Notes: generated from the letters alone by a model not told the origin. A DNA stretch of 36,314 nt from an uncultured Clostridia bacterium (GCA_947631905.1 CANRND010000023.1:1-36314), one strand, 5' to 3'; positions 16,469-24,232 are shown, counted from the stretch's first letter. Numbers and translations are program-made.

Positions 16469-17725
16469 ATGGATAAATTTTTAATAGACGGGGGAAAGAG
16501 CCTGGGCGGCACGGCCGCGGCGCAGTCTGCGAAAAATTCCGTGCTGCCCCTGCTCGCCGCGTCTGTTTTAACGGAGAAACAAGTGACGATCGAGGACGTT
16601 CCGATGATCACGGACGCCCTCTGTATGATGCAGATCCTGCGCGAACTCGGCGCAAAAGCGGAGTTCCGCGGGAGCGACGTTTTGATCGACAGCTCAAACG
16701 CCTGTTCCCATGAACTCTCTTCCGCGCTCACAAAGGAACTCCGTTCCTCGGTGTTCATGCTCGGATCCCTTTTGACCCGTTTCCGCCGCGCCGTCATCGC
16801 CTATCCCGGCGGGTGCGACATCGGCCTCCGTCCCATCGACCTGCATCTTTCCGCCCTCAAACGGCTCGGGGTGAAGATCGAGGAGAAGGACGGGTTCATC
16901 TTCTGCAAGTGCGACGCCCTGCGCGGCGCGGAGATCGCGCTCGATTTCCCCAGCGTGGGCGCAACGGAAAACATTCTGCTCGCTTCCGTCAAAGCCGAGG
17001 GAAGAACGGTGGTGCAGGGGGCGGCGAAAGAACCCGAGATCGTCGATCTGCAAAACTTTCTCAACGCGATGGGGGCGAAAGTCCGCGGCGCGGGGACGGA
17101 CGTGATCGAGATCGAGGGGGTGAAAACGCTCGGCGGCGTTACCTACCGCCCCATCAAGGACAGGATCGAGGCGGGGACTTACCTCATGGCGTGCGCCATT
17201 TGCGGCGGCGAGATCGAGGTGACGGGGGTCGCGCCCGAGAATATTCGCCTGCTTTTACATAAATTGCGTGAAAACGGTTGCAAAATCCATGCAAAAAATG
17301 ATAAAATAAGGATAACCAGCAGCGGCAGGCTGAAATGCAACCGCCGCATCGAAACGATGCCTTTCCCCGGCTTTCCCACCGACTTGCAGGCGCAGGCGAC
17401 CGCGCTCAACAGCGGCGCGGAGGGAGGGGCGGTCATCGCGGAAAACCTCTTCGAGACCCGCTATAAATACGTCCCCGAACTCAGAAAAATGGGGGCGGAC
17501 ATCGAAGTGAAAGGAAGGCTCGCCTTTGTGCGCGGCGTAAAGCGTCTGCACGGGGCGTCGCTCACGGCGGGGGATTTGCGCGGCGGCGCGGCGCTCGTTC
17601 TGGCGGCGCTCGGCGCGGAGGGGACGAGCGAGGTGCTGGACCTCTCCCATATCGACCGCGGCTACGCCGACTTGCAGGGAAAACTCACAAATTTGGGCGC
17701 AAAGATCAAGCGCGTGCGGATATAG
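16469..17725 (+). CDS. murA: UDP-N-acetylglucosamine 1-carboxyvinyltransferase
   Basis: This cytoplasmic enzyme transfers enolpyruvate to UDP-GlcNAc, the first committed step of peptidoglycan precursor synthesis. From ATG 16469 it has 418 residues. It has the Lys22-Asn23 pair in AQSAKNSVLPLLAAS, the active-site Cys116 in AYPGGCDIGLRPIDLH (the residue attacked by fosfomycin in this family), RIEAGTYLMA and PGFPTDLQAQ. The start is supported by AAGGAG at the correct spacing; an upstream in-frame ATG (16409) lies across the hairpin and is unlikely. It occupies the place where murG/murC/murB often lie. Confidence 0.95.
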   Translation: MDKFLIDGGKSLGGTAAAQSAKNSVLPLLAASVLTEKQVTIEDVPMITDALCMMQILRELGAKAEFRGSDVLIDSSNACSHELSSALTKELRSSVFMLGSLLTRFRRAVIAYPGGCDIGLRPIDLHLSALKRLGVKIEEKDGFIFCKCDALRGAEIALDFPSVGATENILLASVKAEGRTVVQGAAKEPEIVDLQNFLNAMGAKVRGAGTDVIEIEGVKTLGGVTYRPIKDRIEAGTYLMACAICGGEIEVTGVAPENIRLLLHKLRENGCKIHAKNDKIRITSSGRLKCNRRIETMPFPGFPTDLQAQATALNSGAEGGAVIAENLFETRYKYVPELRKMGADIEVKGRLAFVRGVKRLHGASLTAGDLRGGAALVLAALGAEGTSEVLDLSHIDRGYADLQGKLTNLGAKIKRVRI

Positions 17726-17775
17726 CGAGCCTTTGCCGCTACGCGCCCGCGCGGAATGCGCCGTAAGGAATGCCT

Positions 17776-18579
17776 ATGAAAAAGAAAGGAAAGATACTGC
17801 TGACGACTGCGATCGGGCTGGTTTTGCTCATCGCCGTGATCGCCGCCGCCCTCAACGCCGTCTTTACCGTGACGGACGTAAAAGTGCGGTTTTCCACGCT
17901 CTCGGATGAGGGGATGGCCGACGGCTACGCGCTCCAAAGCGAGTTGGAGCAAAAGTTCGTCGGGTCCAGCACCACCTTTCTCGACCTCAATGACGTTCGG
18001 GAGATCGTCGCAAAATATCCCGCATTCTCGCTCGGCGAACTCAAAAAGGATTTCCCGCGCACCCTCGCGCTCTCGGTCACGGAGCGCAAAGAGACCTATG
18101 CGTTCCGTCCCGGGGAGGACGGCGCGTTTGCCGTTCTCGACGAGGAGGGGCTTTATCTCTATCAAGAGGAGGAGAACGCCAACCGCCGCTACGGGGAGAA
18201 CGTGCTTCTCGAAGGATTTTCGCTGACGGTGGGGGAGGCGGGTACGCCCGTTTCGGGCGAGTATTTCGCCGAAGCGCTGCAATTTTGCAAGGTGTTTGCG
18301 GAAAATCTCGACGATGTGCGCGCCAACATCTCCGCCATCCGCCTGACTCCTACGGAAAACGCCGTCGAGGGAGACCACTTCTTCCGCGTGTTTTTCAGGG
18401 AGGGGGTCTACGCCGACGTATACAGCCCCGCCCATCTCACCGAAAATAAGGCGATGGCGGTGCTTGACCGCTACCGCTCGCTTACGGACGCACAGCGGCT
18501 CTACGGGTTCTTCGATGTGGTGGATTCGGTAGACGGCGGCTTTACCGTGAGCGAACACAGAGACAAACTTCCTTTCTGA
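17776..18579 (+). CDS. ftsQ: FtsQ/DivIB-like cell division protein
   Basis: This 267-residue bitopic membrane protein would link early and late divisome components. A short basic cytoplasmic tail (MKKKGK) is followed by one transmembrane helix (about 6-27). The extracytoplasmic part has a POTRA-like beginning (TVTDVKVRFSTLSD, then a segment around VREIVAKYPAFSLGELKKDFPRT) and a beta domain with LALSVTERKETYAF and AVLDEEGLYL, the usual FtsQ pattern. Sequence conservation in this family is low, so the call also rests on its place between murA and ftsA. ATG 17776 is favoured over 17770 because AAGGA lies 6 nt upstream of it. A terminator follows. Confidence 0.8.
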   Translation: MKKKGKILLTTAIGLVLLIAVIAAALNAVFTVTDVKVRFSTLSDEGMADGYALQSELEQKFVGSSTTFLDLNDVREIVAKYPAFSLGELKKDFPRTLALSVTERKETYAFRPGEDGAFAVLDEEGLYLYQEEENANRRYGENVLLEGFSLTVGEAGTPVSGEYFAEALQFCKVFAENLDDVRANISAIRLTPTENAVEGDHFFRVFFREGVYADVYSPAHLTENKAMAVLDRYRSLTDAQRLYGFFDVVDSVDGGFTVSEHRDKLPF

Positions 18580-18592
18580 CGTATTTCGGCAG

Positions 18593-18625
18593 AACCGCCG
18601 CGGTCCGCTCCGCGGCGGTTTTTTT
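18593..18625 (+). terminator. Terminator of the dcw operon after ftsQ
   Basis: A perfect 11-bp stem AACCGCCGCGG / CCGCGGCGGTT encloses a 6-nt loop and is followed by seven T residues, so ftsA-ftsZ are transcriptionally separated from the upstream operon. Confidence 0.9.
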
Positions 18626-18701
18626 GCGCTTTATATGGGGGTAATGCGCGCCGAAAAGCGCAAAATGTGCAAACATACAACAAAAAAATCGTTCTATTCT
18701 C

Positions 18702-18730
18702 TTGACATGGGGCGGGTACTTTGATATAAT
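18702..18730 (+). promoter_or_regulatory. Promoter of ftsA-ftsZ
   Basis: Perfect consensus elements TTGACA (18702-18707) and TATAAT (18725-18730) are separated by 17 bp, about 30 nt before ftsA. It is one of the strongest-looking promoters of the window, consistent with high FtsZ demand. Confidence 0.9.
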
Positions 18731-18759
18731 AGTGAAAGAATTTACGAGAGGGAAGAAGA

Positions 18760-19911
18760 ATGGCAAAAAAGAGCGTTGCCGTCCTCGACATCCGTTCTTC
18801 GGAGATCGCCGTCTTCGTGGGCGAGAGAGGCGTCAATAATACTTTCGTCTTTCAAGCGAGCAAAACCGAGCCGTACGGCGGCTATGAGGACGGTGCGTTT
18901 TACGATACCGACGAACTCACCCGCGCGGTGCATAGCGCGCTCGAAGCCGTAGAGCAGATCTGCGGCAGGACGTTCCGCACCCTCTACGTCGGCGTACCCG
19001 GGGAATTTACCCTCGCGGTCCCCAAAGAGCAGGTCATCGGCTTTCCCAAACGGCTCAAAATCGGGCAGAGGGAAAAGGACGCGCTTTTCGACAGCGGGAG
19101 GAGACAGCTCAAAGGCTACCGCGCCATCCGCGTCACGAGCATGATCTATACCACGGCGGACAACCGCCGCGTCGCCGATCCCGCGGGGCTTTATTCCACG
19201 GGGCTTTCGGGCGTTCTGTCTTATTTTTACTGCACCGAATATTTCGCTTCCACCCTCGAAAAGATCTTTGCGGGAACAAAGACCGAGCTGAAATTTTTGC
19301 CCTCGCAGCTTGCGACCGCGTGCTATCTCATCCCCCCCGAAACGCGGGACGAGTACGCGCTCTTTTTAGACGTGGGATTTCTCTCTTCCACCGTCTGCCT
19401 CGTGCTGGGCGGCGGCATTCTCGCGCAGGAGACCTACTGGGCGGGCGAAGGGCAGATCGCCGTCAGGCTCATGCAAAAATTCAACCTGCCCTATGAGGGC
19501 GCGTTGCAACTCCTTACCCGCTCCAATCTCTATCTCAAACGCGAGGCGAAGAGCAGGGAGTTCGTGTTCCGCGGCGCTGCTTACGACATTCCCGCCGAGG
19601 AGTTCACCGAGGAGGTGAAAGCGGGGCTGGACGAGCTTTGCGAGCATGTGAGCGGATTTCTCGAAGAATGCTCGGGCAAGGAACTCGACAGCAAGCCGCT
19701 CTATGTTACGGGCGAGGGGCTCGACGGCATCCGCGGCGCGCTCGAACACATCTCCCGCAGGCTCGGCTGCGTATGCGAACAGCTCGCGCCCGACCTGCCC
19801 TATTACAACAAACCGTCTATGAGTTCCCGTATCGCGCTCATCGACATGGCTTATGAAGACAACCGCACGAGCGGAAGACTTTTTAGATTATTAAACGTAT
19901 TCGGAGGTTAA
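18760..19911 (+). CDS. ftsA: FtsA-like actin-fold cell division protein with degenerate ATPase motifs
   Basis: This 383-residue protein precedes ftsZ by three bases and would tether FtsZ filaments to the membrane. The actin-like fold is recognisable but its nucleotide motifs are altered. Phosphate-1 reads DIRSSE (10-15) where FtsA usually has D-I-G-T/S; phosphate-2 reads DVGFLSST (204-211) instead of a D-x-G-G-G-T pattern; the adenosine motif reads TGEGLDG (317-323) instead of TGGG. The C-terminal end RTSGRLFRLLNVFGG can form a short amphipathic membrane-binding helix as in FtsA. It is shorter than typical FtsA (about 410-430). Position and C-terminus support FtsA; ATP binding is doubtful on sequence grounds. 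Confidence 0.8.
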   Translation: MAKKSVAVLDIRSSEIAVFVGERGVNNTFVFQASKTEPYGGYEDGAFYDTDELTRAVHSALEAVEQICGRTFRTLYVGVPGEFTLAVPKEQVIGFPKRLKIGQREKDALFDSGRRQLKGYRAIRVTSMIYTTADNRRVADPAGLYSTGLSGVLSYFYCTEYFASTLEKIFAGTKTELKFLPSQLATACYLIPPETRDEYALFLDVGFLSSTVCLVLGGGILAQETYWAGEGQIAVRLMQKFNLPYEGALQLLTRSNLYLKREAKSREFVFRGAAYDIPAEEFTEEVKAGLDELCEHVSGFLEECSGKELDSKPLYVTGEGLDGIRGALEHISRRLGCVCEQLAPDLPYYNKPSMSSRIALIDMAYEDNRTSGRLFRLLNVFGG

Positions 19912-19914
19912 ACA

Positions 19915-21366
19915 ATGTACAACGACAATATCCCTTTCGTGGGAAGAGATAACCAGCCGCAGGAGAAGAGCTACGCGCCCGCCGCTCCCCTCGAACCGGA
20001 GTACACGGGCAGAGCGCGCATCAAAGTCATCGGCGTGGGCGGCGCGGGCAATAACGCCGTCAACCGCATGATCGACGCGGGCATCACGAGCGCGGAATAT
20101 ATTGCCGTCAACACCGACGCGCAGATCCTTGCATGCAGTAAGGCGGAGACCAAGATCCAGATCGGCGCGCACCTCACCAAAGGCCTCGGCGCGGGCGCGG
20201 ACCCCGAGATCGGCAGAGCCGCCGCCGAAGAGAATAAAGATGAGCTTGTAAAAGCGATCGAAAAGACCGACCTTTTGTTCATCACGGCCGGCATGGGCGG
20301 CGGTACGGGTACCGGTGCGGCGCCCGTCATCGCCAAGATGGCGAAGGACATGAAGATCCTCACCGTCGCCGTCGTCACAGAGCCGTTCTCGTTCGAAGGA
20401 AAGCGCAGAATGGACAATACGATGAAAGGCCTCGACAATCTCAAAAAGTACGTCGATACCCTCATCATCATTCCCAATGAAAAGATCAGCGACGTCGTTC
20501 CCAAGAACGCTCCCATGAGCGAAGCGCTCCGCGTGGCGGACGAAGTCTTGAAACAGGGCATCCGCGGGATCGCAGACCTCATCGTCACCCCCGCGCTCAT
20601 CAATCTCGACTTTGCCGACGTAAAGACCATTCTCAAAGACAAGGGTTTGGCGCACATGGGCGTTGGCGTTGCAAAGGGCGAGAACAGGATCGTGGAGGCG
20701 GTGCGCCTTGCGGTCAACTGCCCGCTCCTTGAAACCACCATCGAGGGCGCGACGGGCGTGATTTTGAACGTCGTCGGCGGCAACGACCTCACGTTCGACG
20801 AGGTGAAGCTCGCCGCTTCTCTCATCCACAGCGTTGTGGACTATTCCGCAAACATCATCTTCGGCGCGTGCATCGACGAGAACATCAGCGACGAAGTGGA
20901 AGTCACCGTCATCGCAACGGGCTTCCCCGCCGCGGGGAACCGCCCCGACACCCGCACGCAGACCTATCAGCGGCCCGCGCCCCAGCAACAGCCGCCCGTT
21001 CCGCAGCCGCAACCCGGCCAGAGACCGGTGGATCCCCGCCAGGCGGCCCCACAACAGCAACCGCCCGTGCGGCCCGTTGCTCCGCAACCCGCACCCCAGC
21101 AGCCCGCCGTTCCGCCGCGCGGCGCGTATAATCCCTATGCTGGATATGCTCCGCAACCCGCACCCCAGCAGCAACCGCCTGTTCCGCAACAGCCCGCTTA
21201 CGGCTACGGACAGAATCCCTATCCTCCGCAGGCGCAACCCGATTACCGTCAGGCCGCGCCCCAACAGCCCGCTCCCGAACCCGAAGAGGAACCCGAGGAG
21301 AGAAGCGCGCGCGACCAGCAGTTGCCCGATTTCGTAAGGCGGCTCATCGGCAAAAAGAATAAGTAA
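19915..21366 (+). CDS. ftsZ: Cell division GTPase FtsZ
   Basis: This tubulin-like GTPase forms the Z ring. It has 483 residues. The N-terminus is about 20 residues longer than usual, then RIKVIGVGGAGNNAVNRMI begins the GTPase domain. The tubulin signature GGGTGTGAAP (128-137) and the T7-loop NLDFADV (230-236, with the catalytic Asp pair region) are intact. The linker (about 342-465) is very rich in Pro and Gln with imperfect repeats such as APQPAPQQ, then the conserved C-terminal peptide LPDFVRRLIGKKNK, which should bind FtsA and other partners. GGAGG precedes the ATG. It ends with a terminator; no spoIIGA or sigE follows. Confidence 0.98.
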   Translation: MYNDNIPFVGRDNQPQEKSYAPAAPLEPEYTGRARIKVIGVGGAGNNAVNRMIDAGITSAEYIAVNTDAQILACSKAETKIQIGAHLTKGLGAGADPEIGRAAAEENKDELVKAIEKTDLLFITAGMGGGTGTGAAPVIAKMAKDMKILTVAVVTEPFSFEGKRRMDNTMKGLDNLKKYVDTLIIIPNEKISDVVPKNAPMSEALRVADEVLKQGIRGIADLIVTPALINLDFADVKTILKDKGLAHMGVGVAKGENRIVEAVRLAVNCPLLETTIEGATGVILNVVGGNDLTFDEVKLAASLIHSVVDYSANIIFGACIDENISDEVEVTVIATGFPAAGNRPDTRTQTYQRPAPQQQPPVPQPQPGQRPVDPRQAAPQQQPPVRPVAPQPAPQQPAVPPRGAYNPYAGYAPQPAPQQQPPVPQQPAYGYGQNPYPPQAQPDYRQAAPQQPAPEPEEEPEERSARDQQLPDFVRRLIGKKNK

Positions 21367-21376
21367 AGAACAAGAG

Positions 21377-21402
21377 AGCGGACGCTTCGGCGTCCGCTTT
21401 TT
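21377..21402 (+). terminator. Intrinsic terminator of ftsZ
   Basis: The stem AGCGGACGC / GCGTCCGCT with a stable TTCG tetraloop is followed by five T residues, 11 bp after the ftsZ stop. Confidence 0.9.
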
Positions 21403-21418
21403 GATCGGTCAAACGGCA

Positions 21419-21450
21419 GCCGCCCCGCGCTTTTTTAAGCGCGGGGCGGC
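21419..21450. terminator. GC-rich palindrome after ftsZ (second hairpin)
   Basis: A perfect 14-bp stem GCCGCCCCGCGCTT / AAGCGCGGGGCGGC encloses a TTTT loop. Almost the same hairpin follows the small gene at 22490. It may be a backup terminator or a member of an extragenic palindrome family. Confidence 0.6.
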
Positions 21451-21469
21451 GTTTCTCTACGGCAGACGC

Positions 21470-21498
21470 TTGACATTTTTCCGCCGCAGTGGTAAAAT
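21470..21498 (+). promoter_or_regulatory. Promoter of the flavin-reductase-like gene
   Basis: TTGACA (21470-21475), a 17-bp spacer and TAAAAT (21493-21498) lie 28 nt before the start codon. Confidence 0.8.
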
Positions 21499-21525
21499 GC
21501 AGAAAAAACTTCGGGAGGGATGGAA

Positions 21526-22098
21526 ATGTTAAAGAGTTTGGGGGTAAAACCCTATGTATTCCCCATGCCCGTGTTGCTCATTGCAACCTACGGCGAGGAC
21601 GGAAAAGTGGACGTGATGAATATGGCCTGGGGCGGCATTTGCTCCGAGGACATGGTGGCGCTCAACATCAGCGAGGACCACAAGACGACGGAAAATTTGA
21701 AGAAGAGGGGAGCGTTCACGCTTTCGGTTGCCGACGTTCCGCACATTGCCGAGGCGGACTTCTTCGGCATCGCCACGGGCAATAAAATGCAGGATAAATT
21801 CGAGCGGACGGGGCTGACCGCCGTCAAGAGCAAGAATGTGGACGCGCCCGTCATCGAAGAGTTCCCGCTCACGCTTGAATGCAAAGTCGTACAAATGGGG
21901 GAGGAGAAGTCGGGTTACCGCGTAATCGGGGAGATCGTGAACGTGCTTGCCGACGAAAAAGTACTCACCGAAAAGGGCAAAGTGGACCCGAAAAAGCTCA
22001 ACGCGTTCGTGTTTGACCAGATGCAGAGCGGATACTATGCCATCGGCGAAAAGGTGGGGCAGGCATGGCAAAGCGGCGCCCCGCTCATGAAGAAGTAA
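21526..22098 (+). CDS. Flavin reductase-like FMN-binding family protein
   Basis: This 190-residue cytoplasmic protein resembles the flavin reductase-like (split-barrel) family that binds FMN and often reduces flavins with NAD(P)H. Typical parts are PMPVLLIATYGEDGKVDVMNMAW, ALNISEDHKTTENLKKRGAFTLSV (shown here only in family pattern), FFGIATGNKMQDKF and FPLTLECKVVQ. The physiological substrate cannot be read. ATG 21526 is preferred over 21520 because GGGAGG lies 7 nt before it. A promoter lies at 21470. The stop overlaps the start of the small unknown gene downstream (TAATG), so the two are co-translated. Confidence 0.85.
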   Translation: MLKSLGVKPYVFPMPVLLIATYGEDGKVDVMNMAWGGICSEDMVALNISEDHKTTENLKKRGAFTLSVADVPHIAEADFFGIATGNKMQDKFERTGLTAVKSKNVDAPVIEEFPLTLECKVVQMGEEKSGYRVIGEIVNVLADEKVLTEKGKVDPKKLNAFVFDQMQSGYYAIGEKVGQAWQSGAPLMKK

Positions 22099-22490
22099 TG
22101 TCCGCGACGGATTATACGCCGTTCGGTGCGGTCCCCGACGACCGCTACGAGGTCGTCTCCGTTGTGCGGGACGAGGACGGCACGGCGATCTCGCTTGCGG
22201 GAGAGCGGTACTCGGTGAAAATATCCTTTGGGTTTGTCGAGGCGCTCTGCATCTGCGATGAGGGCAGACGCATCCAATCTTACAATCGGATCGGGGATAT
22301 CCAAACCTATCGCAAGCATGATTTTTTCGGCTGTCCGCTCTATAAAGTGGGCGGGGAGTCTGGTTTTATGAAATGGCTGAATGAGGAAAGTTGCGGCTTT
22401 TCCTTTCAAGACGGGCATTATGCGGTGATCACCCTCAACGACTTTATCGACGTCGCCGCCGCCTTTCCGCCCAAGATTGAAATTTCTTAA
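22098..22490 (+). CDS. Hypothetical protein coupled to the flavin-reductase-like gene
   Basis: I do not recognise this 130-residue soluble protein. It starts on an ATG that shares one base with the upstream stop (TAATG) and has only a weak ribosome site of its own, so it is probably translated by coupling. It is acidic, with aromatic-rich stretches such as YSVKISFGFVEALCICDEG, four Cys residues, no signal peptide and no membrane helix. The ending FIDVAAAFPPKIEIS is followed by a terminator. A longer in-frame start at 22065 lies inside the upstream gene and is unlikely. It may be a partner or accessory of the flavin protein, by context only. Confidence 0.7.
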   Translation: MSATDYTPFGAVPDDRYEVVSVVRDEDGTAISLAGERYSVKISFGFVEALCICDEGRRIQSYNRIGDIQTYRKHDFFGCPLYKVGGESGFMKWLNEESCGFSFQDGHYAVITLNDFIDVAAAFPPKIEIS

Positions 22491-22501
22491 CAGTACACAG
22501 C

Positions 22502-22537
22502 CGCCGCCCCGCGCTTTGAAAAAGCGCGGGGCGGCTT
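22502..22537 (+). terminator. Intrinsic terminator after the flavin-reductase pair
   Basis: A GC-rich stem GCCGCCCCGCGCTTT / AAAGCGCGGGGCGGC with loop GAA is followed by TTTT. It is nearly identical to the palindrome at 21419-21450. Confidence 0.85.
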
Positions 22538-22587
22538 TTCTGCAAAAAAGGGACAAAAAATGTCGTGTTTTTCCGCGGGCAAAAAGA

Positions 22588-22616
22588 TTGACTTTTCGGA
22601 GGATTTTTGATACAAT
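22588..22616 (+). promoter_or_regulatory. Promoter of the MATE exporter leader
   Basis: TTGACT (22588-22593), a 17-bp spacer and TACAAT (22611-22616) form a promoter about 150 nt before the MATE start codon, leaving a long structured leader. Confidence 0.75.
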
Positions 22617-22623
22617 AACAATA

Positions 22624-22769
22624 ATCAAGGTTATCAAATTCATAGAAACGACACACGTTGCGCTCAAAGCGCGTAAATCTGATCACGGTACAGTTTGGAG
22701 CGCGTGTGTCAAAGTTCTTTCGGCACATTGCTTTCGATGTGCCTTTTTTTGTGTCGGAAGGAGAATTTT
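22624..22769 (+). promoter_or_regulatory. Structured 5' leader with intrinsic terminator before the MATE gene (candidate riboswitch or attenuator)
   Basis: A 13-bp stem is formed by GACACAC + GCGCTC (22650-22665, 3-nt bulge) with GAGCGC + GTGTGTC (22698-22710). It encloses a small hairpin AAATCTG/CAGTTT (22675-22696). GCGC at 22660-22663 can alternatively pair with GCGC at 22669-22672, so two exclusive folds exist. An intrinsic terminator GGCACAT / ATGTGCC (22722-22743) with seven T residues follows, and then GTGTCGG, which could also pair with the 5' strand, lies next to the ribosome site. I do not recognise a known riboswitch class; ligand and mechanism are unknown. Confidence 0.6.
22722..22750 (+). 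terminator. Leader terminator upstream of the MATE gene
   Basis: The stem GGCACAT / ATGTGCC with a short loop and a run of seven T residues lies only about 20 nt before the MATE start codon, so it is placed to attenuate rather than to end a gene. Confidence 0.8.
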
Positions 22770-24191
22770 ATGAATGAAAGCGCCTATCTCGGCGAGGAAC
22801 GCGTAGGCAAGTTGCTCCTGAAATTTGCCGTTCCCTGTATTTTGTCCCTCATTATTTCCTGCCTCTATAATATCGTAGACCAAATTTTTGTCGGGCATGG
22901 CGTGGGGCCGCTCGCCAATGCCGCAACGGGAGTCATTTTCCCGATCACCGTTGTCGGATGGGGACTCTCCCTGTTTTTCGGCGACGGCGCGGCGGCGTTT
23001 CTCTCCATTGCGCTCGGCAAGCAAGAGACGGAAAAGATTCACAAGGGCGTGGGAAACGCGATGCTCGGTTCTTTTGTAACGGGTGCGCTCCTCATTCTCG
23101 CCGCCTATCTTTGGGGAGACGATCTTCTGTTGCTGCTCGGCGGAACGGAGGCAAACCTCCCGCTCGCGCATGCGTACGGCATCATCATTTACGCCATGAT
23201 CCCGCTTGCGCTTGTGCAGAACTGCCTTGCCGCGATCATCCGTGCGGACGGCGCGCCTCGTTACGCGATGCTTGCCATGATCGTGGGCGCCGTACTCAAT
23301 ATCATCGGGGATCCCGTTGCGATCTACTGTCTGCACCTCGGGATCGCGGGCGCGGCGTGGGCGACTATTTTGGGGCAGTTCGTGTCTTTTCTCATCTGCG
23401 CAGCCTATCTTTGGCGGAGTAAGACGTTCAAACTGACTCTCGGAAGTTTTGTTCCCGATTTCAAAGTTCTGGGAAATGTTTGCCGCCTCGGGCTTTCGAG
23501 CTTGTTTACCCAGCTCTGTATCGTGGCGACGACCGTTGTCAACAACGTGCTGTTTGTCAAGTACGGCTACGCATGGAACGCACAGTACGGAGGGGATGTT
23601 GCTCTTGCGGCGTTTGTCGTCATTATGAAGCTCTTCCAAATCGTGTTGAATGTGGTGTTCGGGATCGCAATGGGCGCGCAACCGATCGTGGGATATAATT
23701 ACGGCGCGAAAAAGTATGACCGCGTGAAAAGGTTGCTTGTGCTTGTTTTGCTTTGGACGGGCGGGCTGTGCCTTGTGTTTACGGTCTTCTTCGAAGCGGC
23801 GCCGCAACTGTTCATAGCCATGTTCGGCGGAACGGCGGGAGAGGGGGAATTTACCGCACTGTATCGGGAATTTGCCATTCCCTGTTTGAGGATATATCTC
23901 ATGTTCATCACATTCGGATGCCTTCAAAAGGTATGCGCCATCTTCCTGCAATCTATGGGGCTTGCCAAACTCGCGGCTCCGCTGTCATTTTTGCGGGATC
24001 TTCTTTTGATCGTCTTTGCCTTTCTCCTCCCGCTGGGACTCGGCGTAATGGGGGTGGCGTGGGCGGCCCCGCTTGCCGACGCCGCCGCGCTTCTTATCAC
24101 CGCTCCCGTGATGCTTTGGCTATGGCGCCGCCTTTCCGCAAATTCTCTTTCCGCAGAAACCGCGGAAGAGGGAGAATCGGAAGTTGCCTGA
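22770..24191 (+). CDS. MATE family efflux transporter
   Basis: This 473-residue membrane protein has about twelve hydrophobic helices and belongs to the multidrug and toxic compound extrusion family, usually Na+- or H+-driven exporters. Early motifs include GKLLLKFAVPCILSLIISCL, YNIVDQIFVGHGVG and PITVVGWGLSLFFGDGAAAF; IVGAVLNIIGDPVAI and MGAQPIVGYNYGAKKYDRVK are typical of the DinF/NorM-like branch. ATG 22770 has AAGGAG upstream; an earlier in-frame ATG at 22695 lies in the leader hairpin and is unlikely. The substrate is unknown. Expression is probably controlled through the leader terminator. It is followed by its own terminator. Confidence 0.93.
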   Translation: MNESAYLGEERVGKLLLKFAVPCILSLIISCLYNIVDQIFVGHGVGPLANAATGVIFPITVVGWGLSLFFGDGAAAFLSIALGKQETEKIHKGVGNAMLGSFVTGALLILAAYLWGDDLLLLLGGTEANLPLAHAYGIIIYAMIPLALVQNCLAAIIRADGAPRYAMLAMIVGAVLNIIGDPVAIYCLHLGIAGAAWATILGQFVSFLICAAYLWRSKTFKLTLGSFVPDFKVLGNVCRLGLSSLFTQLCIVATTVVNNVLFVKYGYAWNAQYGGDVALAAFVVIMKLFQIVLNVVFGIAMGAQPIVGYNYGAKKYDRVKRLLVLVLLWTGGLCLVFTVFFEAAPQLFIAMFGGTAGEGEFTALYREFAIPCLRIYLMFITFGCLQKVCAIFLQSMGLAKLAAPLSFLRDLLLIVFAFLLPLGLGVMGVAWAAPLADAAALLITAPVMLWLWRRLSANSLSAETAEEGESEVA

Positions 24192-24195
24192 TACA

Positions 24196-24232
24196 AGCCG
24201 CGCCGCGCAACGAGTTGCGCGGCGCGGCTTTT
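24196..24232 (+). terminator. Intrinsic terminator of the MATE gene
   Basis: A perfect 15-bp stem AGCCGCGCCGCGCAA / TTGCGCGGCGCGGCT with a CGAG loop is followed by a short T run, 4 bp after the stop codon. Confidence 0.85.

Noticed and set aside
22624..22710. Purine, preQ1, ykkC or fluoride riboswitch in the MATE leader
   Set aside because: The conserved core sequences of these classes that I know are not present; only generic stems and a terminator are seen.
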